From Puccinia triticina (Eukaryota; Basidiomycota; Pucciniomycetes; Pucciniales; Pucciniaceae), in contig NC_070560.1 in the NCBI RefSeq assembly GCF_026914185.1, forward strand, positions 5,323,501-5,387,500: DNA of 64,000 bases. Direction: 5' to 3'. The translations under genes were made by a program, and so were the position numbers. Under the pieces are notes generated by a model. That model was not told the origin of the DNA. It worked only from the letters and a program-made list of their open reading frames with translations, and ran no database searches. This document shows positions 11,082-22,536 of the stretch, piece after piece (position 1 is the first letter of the stretch; the number at the start of each line of letters is the position of its first letter).

Positions 11082-13632
11082 ATGGTCCATAAAACTGGTG
11101 TACACAAATGCCCCGAGTGAGTGCTTTTTCTCTGAACGGTATATTCAACCGCTTGCACCGGCTCACGGTTGAGTTCAATCGTGCCGAGCATCCCCTAATC
11201 GTGGCCGCTCGCGTGTTCTCTGCTCTACTTGGGACTGACAACTTTCCTGTGTTCCCCCTATCTATGCACATCACGTATTGATCACACCTACCTGCTAGAT
11301 GTCCCAAAACTTTTTCTAGGGTCAGTTTAGAGCAAAAGACCCTTACACTGTCGCTTGACACGTTCCATTTCCGCTTCCCCTCCAATCTTTCAACCCTTCT
11401 TCGCAGCGTTCACGCACACACTCCACATCTGCTGCACGGTCTCTCAATCTTCATCTGTGGGATGAATGACTGGGGAGAGTGGAGGTTAGCTGGGGCCCAG
11501 GCAGCTGAGAGAAAGAATATGATATGCTCTCTCCCCGAGCGTGTCTCTGTAGTACCTCTGCCCGCCGTTCCAAACTTTCGGTTCACCATCCTGTTTTCTC
11601 TTTTCCGCACACAGCTCGAGTACGTTACTCGTCACCGACGGGTCAAGCATTTGGGAGTTCGCCCCTGGAGTTGTCAGTGCGGCGTTTCCTACGCCCGAAG
11701 TGATCTGCTGACCCGACACAAGCGCAAGTGCAATAAAGCAAAAAAATCCATCGGCTCTGGTTCGAACTACAACTTGGATGAGGCTTCAGCTTCCCCTGTT
11801 TTTCCACCTCACAACGATTCCAGTAGCAAGATCGCCTTTGACCCCTCCGACGATGATAGCCAGCCGCCGTCTTATCAACAAGCTATTTCCGAGCAAGCAC
11901 CTTTCGCTGCCAATATCAACAACACGACACAGCCTCAGTTACAAGCTTCATCTCTTTCTCCCGAATTGTCACACGGCGTCCGCACCTTACCTTCGAGACC
12001 CAATGACCTTGCTCGTATCGAGGAGGTAGAAACTATCCTTCCAAACACAGCTCCCCGCGAATTTAACCTCAATTGCTCGGGCGAACAGGGGCTCAACTCT
12101 TTTATTCCACAAGATGATCACGCATTTTACGGTGACGATGCGAGGGAGAATACCGACCAGAGGGAAGATGAAAACCTTCCCGCGGTTTCCTCAGCAACGG
12201 GCGGCTCGATTGTGCCCCTGGTTAAGTTTTCTGAGCCCTCTTTTTTCATTAGTGACGTGCCGATATCCTCAGCTTTTTATCTCAACCCCGAGATTTGGAT
12301 ACTTGCCTTTTTATGCCAGAAGTCACAAGGATTTACTATCCCACATATGGGAAGCTTGTCGCATTATCTATCACGGGCTGCCGAAGTCATGTGTCCAGTG
12401 ATCCCCATGTTTCACGTCCCTACCTTGAGAGCCCCGTGAGTTGTTGAATAAAGGATATAAAATATCGAAACCTAAACTTTACCCACAAATTACCCTCTCA
12501 TCACGAACTGATCCGGATCCTTTCCATTCAGTCAAATCTCTATTCACTTGGGGTACGCCCTCAGTGTATCCGGTGCGGCATTGGAAAGCTCAGAGCATGC
12601 ATTGGCGTTCACAGATCAGTCCCTCTCCTACAAGCGCATTTCGGTGCAAAACGACTTTGTTGGTTGTACAATTCGCGTTTGGTTTCCAAAACCTGCTGGC
12701 TATCAACTGAAATTATACATCTCCCTCTTTACTTTTGCGAATTTTGCTTGATAGTTACGTCCAGACCGAAGCTTCACTTTTAGGTTTGAGCTCCTACAAT
12801 CTTTGCTCACTTATCAGTTTCTCGGCATGTTTAGTCGTTTGGAAATTCAGAGGCAACGGGCCGTTAGATTCAGCCCGACGATAGTAAGGGTAAGTCCACC
12901 TGATTTTTAAGATGGCTTGAAAGTCCAATTGCTGATGCTTGGCTCTTTTGATACATGTTGGCCAATACAGAACTTCAGAGAGCTCGATTTCGTTGACACC
13001 TTACGCGGTTCTCCGGATTACGTACAGCTTGCCCTATCTGGGCAGATCCCCCTGGACGTTGCTTGGAAATTATGGGTGGAATACGAGGTACGAAAGCGGT
13101 GAGTTTCAGATAATATTTTTGAAGGTCTAGAATTAAACTAAACTTACGCATCGGACAACTCGACAGGACTGCGTTTTTGGTTCTGATATCTGCTCTCCAA
13201 CTTCGTGGACCCTACGAATCAGAGCTGAAACTGTCGGAGGCCAATCTTCCATTACCCTGTCATGAAGATTTATGGACAGCGAAGAGCTCGGAAGAATGGG
13301 CTCAAGCGGCTCGAAAACATGCGATGTGCTGCTGGCTAGACAACATGCAGACGAGTGAGAGCTTTTTTGCTAACACAAACATCCAGGAGGTCGCCGGCGA
13401 GCAATCGATTCCATTGCTCAGCGAAGCGCTTGCTGCATTGCACATCTCCGACGCGACGAGCCAGACAAAGCCGCCCATTCCAGACATACACTGTGTGGGA
13501 ACAAGCCGTCTCACTGTCCGCGCCGAACGACTAGGATGCTTTGCCAAAACCGTGATCTATCATGCCCGGGCAATGACCAATCAGGCCACCGTCAGTATCC
13601 ATATGTTAGAGCCGCCTCAGCTGAATATTTGA
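11082..13632 (+). CDS. C2H2 zinc-finger transcription factor with Fungal_trans-like domain
   Basis: The proposed exons are 11082-11116, 11299-11320, 11615-12435, 12532-12643, 12791-12889, 12971-13098 and 13167-13632, giving 560 residues with every junction GT..AG and in frame. Two tandem fingers lie at residues ~10-58: C-x2-C with FSRLEYV and H-x4-H, then CQC...LLTRHKRKC. A low-complexity acidic linker follows. The C-terminal half resembles the fungal-specific transcription factor domain (LLQSLLTYQFLGMFSRLE; WKLWVEYEVRKRTAFLVL; LPLPCHEDLWTAKSSEEW). This layout is typical of nuclear DNA-binding regulators of fungal metabolism. The second exon is a 22-nt micro-exon supplying the second Cys of finger 1. 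The target genes cannot be told. The ATG at 11082 was chosen because it is the first Met before finger 1; an additional 5' exon is possible. Confidence 0.8.
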
Positions 13633-14727
13633 AGCAAGCGTTAAGGACATTTCCTGTCAGCATCACAGCAACAAAATCACAATATGAATCAAATTCAATA
13701 AAATACAATGAAGGAAACGTTAAAGACAAATTGAACAGTTTTATCTCGTCTTTTGAAAAATCAGCTTGTATCCCTTTCTTGACTTCGTAAATGTATCAGC
13801 CCCTAAACATCCACTCTCCATTATGAATTGCGTGATTTTAGGTTCGTTTGCTGTTTATTTTGGTTTTACTTGTCCCAATATTGGATTATTTCATTCTAAA
13901 GAACCATTTCCTTTGACTGCTATGTACTCGTCTCATTTTTAATTTTAAACACAAGTCTCAGTAGAAATAATAGAGAAAGAGGATTTCAATTGATTACCAG
14001 GGTCCACCAGTGAAATTTAGAACACTCTAGAGCCCACTAGAGGCCGCGGCGGCTTTTCCCCTGCACTCTTGAACATTGAGGCCAGTGTATGCCAGAAGCC
14101 CATTGCAGCTTACAGCCAGTCCAAGAAAGCTAACTTATTGGGAAGGGATTTCGGCTGGGAGTTAAAACAAATCAAGGGGTAAGCCATCCCTAATCTGATG
14201 AAATCATGAGAACACCCAAGAAAACTGCCCACACAACAGTTACACCAGTACATGTGCTAAAAATCAACTGTTTTCCCGGCCCTCTCCTTAATTTCACTTG
14301 GTGTAAAACTAATATTGGTATAATCTGAGTACTGAGCTGATTGACCAAAATTATAGCCAATAGACCACTAGGCTGGAGAGAAATCTGATTTGATTTTGTG
14401 GATATGTACCAAATCAATTGATCAAATAATTAACCAGACCATTCAAGACATAGTCTCACCACATATGACCATCCCATTACATAGCAGACTCTTGGGTGTG
14501 AATAATAAGTCCAGCAACACAAAAATTTCCAGCAGAACAAATATCAGTAATTTCCATTTTATCCATTACTTAGTACTACATTAATATAACAGATAAGATA
14601 AAAAAATGGTTCCCACCACATGATATAATGTAATGCAAAAATAAAACTAGGCAGATCTGATAATGATAATGTAACAAAGTAGGATTACTGATAATGATAA
14701 AGAACATTGTGTTACTGCTACCCTATG
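13633..14727. other. AT-rich intergenic region
   Basis: No gene or complete repeat is recognised. The region downstream of the transcription factor becomes strongly AT-rich from about 14380, with several short repeats of the type GATAATGATAATG near 14658-14698. Confidence 0.4.
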
Positions 14728-15150
14728 CATGGGCCTTTGAATTCCCAGAAAGCCCACCATGAGCCCCCACATAGCTAATGGGCTCTTGGTGGCTCATGAA
14801 GATCCCTATGGGCCAACAGATACTTCCATCATGGGATCCCATGGGCTTTTTGCTTCCTTTCTGGGCCACAAAAAGCCCATGGGGAGCTTTTTGGACCACT
14901 AAAAGCCCATGGGGAGCTTTTTGGACCACTAAAAGCCCATGGGGAGCTTTTTGGACCACCAAAAGCCCATGGGGAGCTTTTTGGACCACCAAAAGCCCAT
15001 GAGGATATCTGTTGGCCCATGGAGATCTTCATGGGCCACCAAAAGCCCATGAGGGTATCTGTTGGCCCATGGAGATCTTCATGGGCTACCAAGAGCCCAT
15101 TAGCTATGTGGGGGCTCATGCTGGGCTTTCTGGGAATTCAAAGGCCCATG
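14728..15150. repeat. Foldback structure: inverted arms around two tandem arrays
   Basis: The left arm (14728 to about 14822) and the right arm (about 15055-15150) are inverted copies of roughly 95 bp at high identity. They share blocks such as GGCCTTTGAATTCCCAGAAA and CCCCCACATAGCTAATGGGC. The centre is a 30-bp tandem array followed by a 50-bp tandem pair. Nearly every unit contains the palindrome-like core GCCCATGGGG or GGCCCATGG. Both strands stay open across the array, giving spurious decapeptide-repeat frames. No target duplication was found, so the element type is unclear. Confidence 0.8.
14877..14996. repeat. Tandem array of a 30-bp unit, about four copies
   Basis: The unit reads AGCTTTTTGGACCAC, one variable base (T or C), then AAAAGCCCATGGGG. 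Copies differ by single substitutions (CCACT against CCACC), so the expansion is recent. A 50-bp unit (AAAAGCCCATGAGG with ATATCTGTTGGCCCATGG) repeats twice directly after it, to about 15090. Confidence 0.85.
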
Positions 15151-15285
15151 GGCTATTCAGTGGCCCAGGTTGATACTTCTAGACCACCAAAAGCCCATGT
15201 TGAGATTTTGGGCCCATCAAAAGCCCAAGAAGCTCCCAGGGCAAGGCAAAACTCCTTTAGTACTGACCCAATGTGCTTTTGGGGC

Positions 15286-15340
15286 AGGCCCGTCTCAGGC
15301 CCGCTCAAGGCCCGCTCAGGCCCACTCCAGGCCCGTGAAA
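15286..15340. repeat. Short degenerate repeat of CAGGCCCG
   Basis: Five to six close copies of the motif AGGCCCGCTC occur in about 55 bp (variants CAGGCCCGTCT, AAGGCCCGCTC, CAGGCCCACTC). This is a simple low-complexity expansion with no coding support. Confidence 0.6.
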
Positions 15341-16159
15341 AAAAAACCATCCCAAAACATTGTCCAATGATTTTTGCTCAGTTTGGGACATTTTATTTTT
15401 TTGGCTCAGCATACTCAGTTTGTTGCCCTGAGTGAAATTTTGGTTTTATTTTTTTCATGTTGACTTTTTTTTTTTTTGGCGCAAAATAATAAATGTTTGT
15501 AGTGATGATTACTTGTGTAACAACCAGGTGCTGCCAAAAGGTTCATATAACTTATTTTCTTTCTTCATTTTTTATTCTCATTACTTCATGGAATGCATTC
15601 AATTTCTTATTGCTTTAAACCATCAACTCAGCTCAGGTGCGCTTGTAATTTCTTCTCCTCTCAGCTTGGGTAATCACTTACCCTTGTGGTCATCCCACAA
15701 GTCCCTCTGAACTTTTGTTCTATAGTGGTTTCTTTTTTGAAATTTCAACAGTAAAGAACATATAGAAAATCTTGGGGATTACAATGGCACCAATGATTTA
15801 CAAATTCTGATGGTCTTGCCAGTCCTCGGAGCAGCTTTATGGTTTGTTGAGACATTTGGTTGGTACTGCTCATGGCAAGCCAGAAATTCAACATTTCATG
15901 CAAGTCCCTCCCTGGCAGGGGAGTGCTTGCACACCGCAAGCAGGGGAGGGATTGGGGTATTGATGATTTTTGTGTAGTAGATGGGGTTTAGGAACCCAAT
16001 TTACCACTCACAATGGAGATGCTCTTAGCCTTCCTAGACATTTATTGATGATTTTGCCCAATTTGTTTTCAAAAAAAAACTGCCAGCTTTGAACTGATGT
16101 TGATTTCAATTTTGCAGACATTTTTTCAATTAAACCAAATCAGCAGCATGGGGTGAGGT
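15341..16159. other. AT-rich spacer with a small fragment of element B
   Basis: No gene is recognised. Around 15898-15955 the sequence GCAAGTCCCTCCCTGGCAGG and its context resemble the GC-rich hairpin near the right end of element B, so a degraded fragment of that family is probably present. A run of T lies at about 15466-15477. Confidence 0.4.
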
Positions 16160-16901
16160 CTAGCTTAACTAAGCCTCTCAAACAGAGGGTCCGGGGGACC
16201 CCGCCCGGAGGGCTCTCAGTAGGAGAGGCTTATGCATAATGTCTGAAAGCTGGCAGACAAGGGAAGGATTTTCAACCCTAAAAACACAAAAACAGAATTT
16301 AAAAATCAACAACACATGTACAGAGAAATCTGAGTAGACAGTTCTCTCAGCAGTACTGATGCGCACCCTTGCCCAAGTTTTTGAGGCATAAACTCCAAAA
16401 CTGATTGAAGGAACCTGTTTTGAAGGTCAAAGGAATCCTGAAGGATATTCCATTGCTCTGAAGATCCATTTTTGGATTTTCTGATAATATGCACAATTGA
16501 ATATCCTATCTGCAACAATTGAGTGGCTACAGGTGTAGGATCTGCACATATCTGCAGGCTTGTGAATCCAATATCCACAAGGCATGATGGTTGTAATTCC
16601 TTGGTTTACATTTCTTTGTGTTTTTGTATTTTTAAAAGATTAGTACAAGGAAAACAGTTGGGATTGAGGAGATGAGACCAGCACCGTTTGAAAGCTGAGG
16701 TTCTGAAGTATACTTTGGCTCTGGGACAGGTCCGCAGGAGCTGAGGGGGAGGCTGGGTGATGCTAAGTATTTTTCCTCCAGCCATTGATGATTTCTTTCT
16801 CAGCCAAATTTTTGACTTTGTGCACAAGTCCCTCCCTGCGGGAGGGGCCGCTTCGCGGCCAGCCTCAGCGAGCCTCCCAGGGGGGACTTGTGTCAAGTTA
16901 G
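16160..16901. mobile_element. 740-bp TIR element B, copy 2, uninterrupted
   Basis: It begins CTAGCTTAACTAAGCC and ends GTGTCAAGTTAG, matching the first copy end to end. The flanks GGGTGAGGT (16151-16159) and GGGTGAGTT (16902-16910) form a 9-bp target duplication with one mismatch. The left hairpin pairs TAAGCCTCTC with GAGAGGCTTA; the right hairpin pairs CAAGTCCC with GGGACTTG around a GGGGCCGCTTCGCGGCC core. No coding capacity. This copy shows the site into which the MULE inserted in copy 1. Confidence 0.8.
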
Positions 16902-17405
16902 GGGTGAGTTTGTATTGCAGACAAATGGCTTCGAAATTTGTTTGCGAGCAGTGCCTCACTGGTGAAATCGACGTGACAAGTTGGAGTCAATACTTTCTGT
17001 AATGGAATAAAACTTGCTCAAACTTGGATTAAACATTAAACTGTGCAACTATACTGAAAGCAAAAAGATGGAATACAACTACTTGAAGTACACTAGTGGC
17101 AACCGGTTGCAGGGGGTGAAGGGTTGTATAAATGAAACTCGAGAAAAAACAAAGGTTTATCGGATAACAAGAAGATTTGCTAGAATATTTTTCTGAAAAC
17201 AGAACTGAAAATTCAGTATGTACTCTTTATCAATGCTATGCAGATAATAAAGATACGATAATTCAAAAATAATGATAGTGTGGTGAAAGTGCTAGGTGAA
17301 ATCGGGCAAATATTTAGAAAAGCAATAAATAGACATTTTTCAGTAATTATTTTTTTATTACCAAGAGCGCGCCGGGTTGAATAGGTATCTTTAGGAAACA
17401 CGGTC
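16902..17405. other. Intergenic, no feature recognised
   Basis: AT-rich sequence downstream of the membrane-protein gene on the minus strand. It would contain that gene's 3' untranslated region; nothing else is recognised. Confidence 0.4.
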
Positions 17406-18487
17406 TCATAGAGGACTTGAATGACTGGATGCGCCAAGCAGGTTGGTATTGCCTATCGGCTCGTTTTCCGAAGATGTCAAGTGAGTTGATGTGTGAATTG
17501 GCCAATTCACTTTCTGACTGATGATCACGGAAACCGCGAGAATGATGGAGAAAAGGAGAAATGCTAGCAGACAATGGTATGCGCCCCTTCGTTCCTAAGC
17601 GGGGTGATTGTGTCGAAGAAGTCAGCTCGATCATCTCTCATTCAACAACCCGGGCCTGAAATGTGGCAGATTGATCAAAGTAGTGAGAGGATCGGAATAC
17701 GCACGCATTTGTCCAACTCAGCCAATGCTTCTTCCGTCCTGGCATCAGGGTGAAGCCATTCACTCGCGTTGATTCCAGCTGCGTCCAGCCGTTCCGCCGA
17801 GCTGATGCACCCTGGGCTCCAATCGGTTATCATCACGGTTTCGCAGGAATCATCGAACAACGTCTTGGACCTGGGCACTACGACAACTGTAGTAGTGCCT
17901 ACTTCCACATCCCCTTTTGAAAAGGGCCCTTGGAGCCGGGATAGGTAAGAGACTATTTGGCCTCGGCGGGGTCGTCGGTTGATCTTTGGTGTGTTTTTTG
18001 GTCGATTCAACCGTCGCCTCAGGGGTGGAATGAGGTGGAGTGAGCCGTAGAACCAGAGTGGGGGGCATAGGAAACCCCACCAGAAGAGTAACTTGGTCCG
18101 GGGTGCTGGTGACCAGCGTGGTGAAGTTGCCAAACGGAAAGCATCTAGAATTGGGTCGTTGGCTAGTTGCTGCGCGGGTACTTGTACTATTCCTGTGTCG
18201 TGTTCAAGGATGGATTGTGGGTGGTGGTGGGGGCTAGTTTCCACGATGGGGTGGATGATCGGCGAGCAGAATGTGAATGGCCTCTGACTGGCTGGCTCAG
18301 TATCAGCATTGGAGACCAACTTGGAGGTCCTAGCCAGAATTGGTTCTTTCGGAAATGATGAGGGAAGGTAATTGGGGGAGGGGAGGCAGTCGGTGGTATC
18401 ACCGTCGTCCCTTTCCATGCGCGAATCGGACTGGAGTTCTCGCGAATTGTCTTGGCCACGAATTGATAGTGAGATTTGATGCTCCAT
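17406..18487 (-). CDS. Probable fungal membrane protein of unknown function
   Basis: Two exons, 17705-18487 and 17594-17406, join in frame across a 110-bp intron (donor GTGCGT, acceptor CTTAG) to give 323 residues. The N-terminal ~120 residues are polar and serine/proline-rich, suggesting a cytosolic disordered region. A hydrophobic, aromatic stretch follows (LLFWWGFLCPPLWFYGS, residues ~133-149). After a basic linker, a clear transmembrane helix begins at the start of exon 2 (CLLAFLLFSIILAVSVII). The C-terminus is short and polar. The WWGFLCPPLWFYG-type motif followed by a C-terminal helix recalls uncharacterised conserved fungal membrane proteins, but I cannot name the family. The first Met at 18487 was chosen as the longest consistent start. 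Confidence 0.65.
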
Positions 18488-21400
18488 TGCGAGTTTGACT
18501 TATTTGTTGGCTAGAATGTGCATGCAAAGGTCGGTGTTTGAAATTTGAGTGGCTGACGCGTGGATAGATTCCAGAGCACCGGAATGAGTTTTTAATCAGA
18601 CTCCCGGCACTCTCTAATGTCGGTTGGTTGTTGGTTCCGCTCGCCCTCAGCGTCGAATCAAATACCAATTAGCTCAGTGATGGTATCTGAGGAGGTTGGC
18701 TCGCCTGCTACATAGGAATCAACGTTTATCACCAACTCTTGCACTTATCATACGGAAGGAACGATATGAAACAATCTGATGGAAGTCATCGGGAGGAAAT
18801 GACAGGACACAGCAGACACATACATGAATAGAAGGGTTTGAAGATAATGGTAACGAACCTGGGCTTTGAATAGGGAGCTGATCGGAATTTTTGGAAGAAA
18901 CGATAGTGGTGTGTTTCGAATAGGAGGAACGAACGTATTTCAGACGCGCAGAGAGGAGCGAGATTTGGCTGAAAAGTGTTGGGGTTGGGAAATGGGAGCG
19001 GATGTCAGCCTAGGATTGTCTGCGTGAGTGTGCGGTTGCCGGGTTGTTATTGGAGTGTAAGTAGGTTTCAATAGGATTATTACATATTTATTTATTTTAT
19101 CAGATAGCGTCTGGAGAAGTTGGATAGGACTGAGATGGAGCCAAGGATGGAGTCCTAGATTATGCAGAGGAGGGGGACGGAGATAGCCAGCCGGTGCTTT
19201 GAGTCCCACATAACAGGGGCAGCTTGGCTGCCGAAGTACATAGACTAGCACCGACAAGCAGGTCGACTTTGCAGGGCTGATTTGCTAGCATCAATCAGCG
19301 TAGACAGAGAAGGAAGGGCGATGTGTTGTCAAATGGCCTCTTCCAAAGATCTAGGTTGCTGTAAGTTCATGGAGCTAGAATTCCAACTCTGATATTTTTA
19401 TTTAGCTCTGCTGACATTGACAACTGAAATGATGGATAGAAGGGGGACAGTGGTGTCCAGGGACTGTTTACGGTTCAAGTACGGTTGGGCTGGATGATCA
19501 GCTGAGAAAAAATCTACATCTGGGCAGCGCGAGACTGATTGGACTCTGTATGTGTAGACTTTCAAAGTATCGAGCAAATTGATGGAGGTGCAAAGGGGGA
19601 GGCTCACCCCAAGACATCCCATGCAACGCTGATGCTGGATCGAGATGAAAGGATTTTCCGCTACTGGAATCTCAGTGGGTGCATTCGCAGTTTATACATC
19701 GTCGTGTTGCGATCTAGCTCTACAATATTTATCAAACTGAGAAAAAAGGTCCCGCGCTGAGAGGCCGGAAGATAATCAGCAGCCGGTCCCGTCGCGTGGA
19801 TTCCACGACACCGCTGATGGCTCTCTCGGCCCTGGTTTCAGACGCTTTGTATGCAACTTGGGAGATTACTGCTGTTGTAATTGGAATTTAGCCGTTGACG
19901 AACATAGCCATCTTTGGATATGCTGGCGACTTATCAGCAAGTTGAAGTCTGCAACCTAGGAGCAAAAAGAGATCCTTATGAAAATGGCAGCGGCCGCGAC
20001 ATAAGACATAATCCATTCATGTTAGTACAATGTAGGGGGGAAGAATTCGCTACTTCGCCTAGGGTCAAAATATGTACAGGACCACATGGATGACCATCTC
20101 CGTGGTATGTATGCACTTTTGCCAACGGTGCCTGCAAGAGTACTTCCCACTGCGTTGGTCTCACAAGAAGACCGCTGATTTGTAGTGGCTGGAATGAGGT
20201 TCAACGCGGAACAGAACTATGGTCAAGTCTCAAGCGTCTTCGAAGGAAGGGGGGAATTCGAGCCAACGGTCGATTAGCAAGCTCCAAGGAGGAAATGCCC
20301 TGCAGTTTCCATCAAGGCGGATGTTGCCCATCAAAAAATCCAGATTGGCGAGTGGCCTATGTTCTGCGCAGCGGCTGCGTTTGACTCCAGTAATCTGAAT
20401 GGCGCCCGCCCTAATCCTTTTGCTTGGAGACTCTAACAATCGACACAAGGTTCAGGCAGCCTAACAAGTTCACGTTCTACGTAGCTTGGGACATGATGAG
20501 ACTAGGCGACCAACCCAAAGATTGCGAATTCCTGAGCTCCTTCCTTTTCAAGCTTCTAAAATCCGTACTCCCTTGTTGTTGTTGACCTACGTTCATGCCT
20601 GATGCTTCATCATTTGTTGTACATAGACATCCGTTAGCACAGCACCGCAGAAGCGATTGTATCTAAGACCGTGGATACTCAATTTATACAAATACATATT
20701 AGTCTCCCCAAAGACCCCAAAGGGATTGTCAAATGTTCACATGAACTCAGCGAAGTCTTCCAGGCGAAGCGTGGCGATGGGAGGCATTTAACTTTTGCTA
20801 ATTAAAGATTTTCCTGTGATGTTCACCTGTTTCAAACAAGCGCTATACTGACATCAAATCACCAGACAATTTGGCTGAGATACACAAATACCAAAAAGTA
20901 CTTTAGACCAGGAACTATCTACGCGGGAGTCGAAATCAGCACACTTTAGGGGTTGAATTTACAACTGTGGTGCAGGGTTTTTTGGCGGTTTATATTTACC
21001 TGTAGCAACCAGTTCCTAAATCTGGAGAAGAACTCTGACCAGTTTATTGAAATATCTTTTGCATTGTTCATATAACTTTACCTCGGCCTCAGTTCACATC
21101 GCGCATTATTGGATGATCACTCGATTGTTCTCATAAGGCGCCCAAGCTCATTATACTTGAAAGCAAATGACATCATGGCCACGGACTAAGGCTTTACAGC
21201 GCAGCTGGACATGTGCACCTGCAAGACCAGTATGGTTTAACCGGAGATGTAACACGAGATTGCAACGTTACAGGAGGTACCTGGAGGTACTTATAAATAT
21301 TTATATACATCTTACACCAAGATCAGCACGAAGATAGAAGGCATGGTGTCAACGTGAATTTAAAGTGTTGCAGGAAGGGCAGGGAAAAGCTAGGACTCCT

Positions 21401-22536
21401 CTGGTGCGGACTGGCGTCTGCACATACATATTTACCTATAGGCATGACTGCCTTGATGAGTTCCGAGCAGAAAAAGGAAATTGGGTTTTAGACTACAGGA
21501 CAACGAAACGGGCAAAAGAAACAAAACAAAAACCCCGGGTCCCCTGAGCATGTGCAGTGGGACATCATGAAGATATATCAAGTGAGCAAAGTTTAGGTTC
21601 CATATAGAACTTTCAAGTAGGAGATAGGACTCAGGAGTAGACCAAATTGGTCTTCACTTTCCACCTTAAAATTTCCCTGGCAACCAAGAAAAACTATCAT
21701 AGGGGCGCTGTTCCGAACTTCCTAACGCCATCTTTTTTCCACTTCACCCATCCAAACGATCCACTGGGATCTTAATCTTATGCTTTCAGTGATGTGCATT
21801 GTGAGAGATTTTAATTGATGGAGGGATGAGATCAAAGCCAGTTACTCTAGCAGGCAATTGGATTCAGTGTGATCCTATCGAGTGACACCTGGCCAGGACT
21901 AAGTGAATGTTATAGGTTTCATGAACACCAGGACTATTCTAACAACTGCATGGATAATGATTGGATTGGCAGGTAAACACTTGTTTGCTAAATCACGGTC
22001 TTCCAGACAAATTTCTACCATCTGAAACCACAGGAAACTTGTAGGAACACCATTACAGAAAAAAGAAACAAAGAAGGTTTCGTATTGATAGCGCATATCA
22101 ATGTATTTGTCAATTTGAAAAGTGGTGAAGCAGTGTAGAAACAAATACATATGAGTAAGATCTTGGTAATGAAAGTGTACTAATCAGTCTTCGGAATACT
22201 TTTTTCCATATTGTACAATTTCGCACGCGGTTAACAGCCTCGGAATATCTCCTACAATGCCAGTGCTGAGATAAATCCCAGCTGAAGGCTATTCCCAAAT
22301 AGATTCCCTATCCAGCGGCTTTTCGCTCGTAGTTTCCATTTTTTCTGCGTGTCTTGGATTTATGGATGTCTTTGAATACGAGGAGGGAAGGGCGTTTTTA
22401 AGGTTAGGTTGGAACACCATAATGCATCGATAGCTACATATCAATCAGGAGTACTGTTTGGATTGGAATTTTAATGATAATCACGCCGGTAATACTCCTC
22501 ACCACGTTTGTGCATAGTGATGGATGTGTGCGTGCG
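18488..22536. other. Four-kilobase intergenic region without recognised genes
   Basis: It separates the minus-strand membrane-protein gene from the 3' end of hapX. Open frames on both strands are short (up to about 105 codons), overlap each other, and show no domain. The first few hundred bases (18488-18950) would hold the promoter and 5' leader of the membrane-protein gene. No inverted or tandem repeat of note was seen; base composition looks less AT-rich than the transposon spacers, so an unrecognised intron-rich gene or non-coding RNA cannot be excluded. Confidence 0.35.

Noticed and set aside
14723..15119. Repetitive decapeptide frames on both strands
   Set aside because: They are a by-product of a 30-bp stop-free tandem unit; no initiation context, and both strands are open equally.
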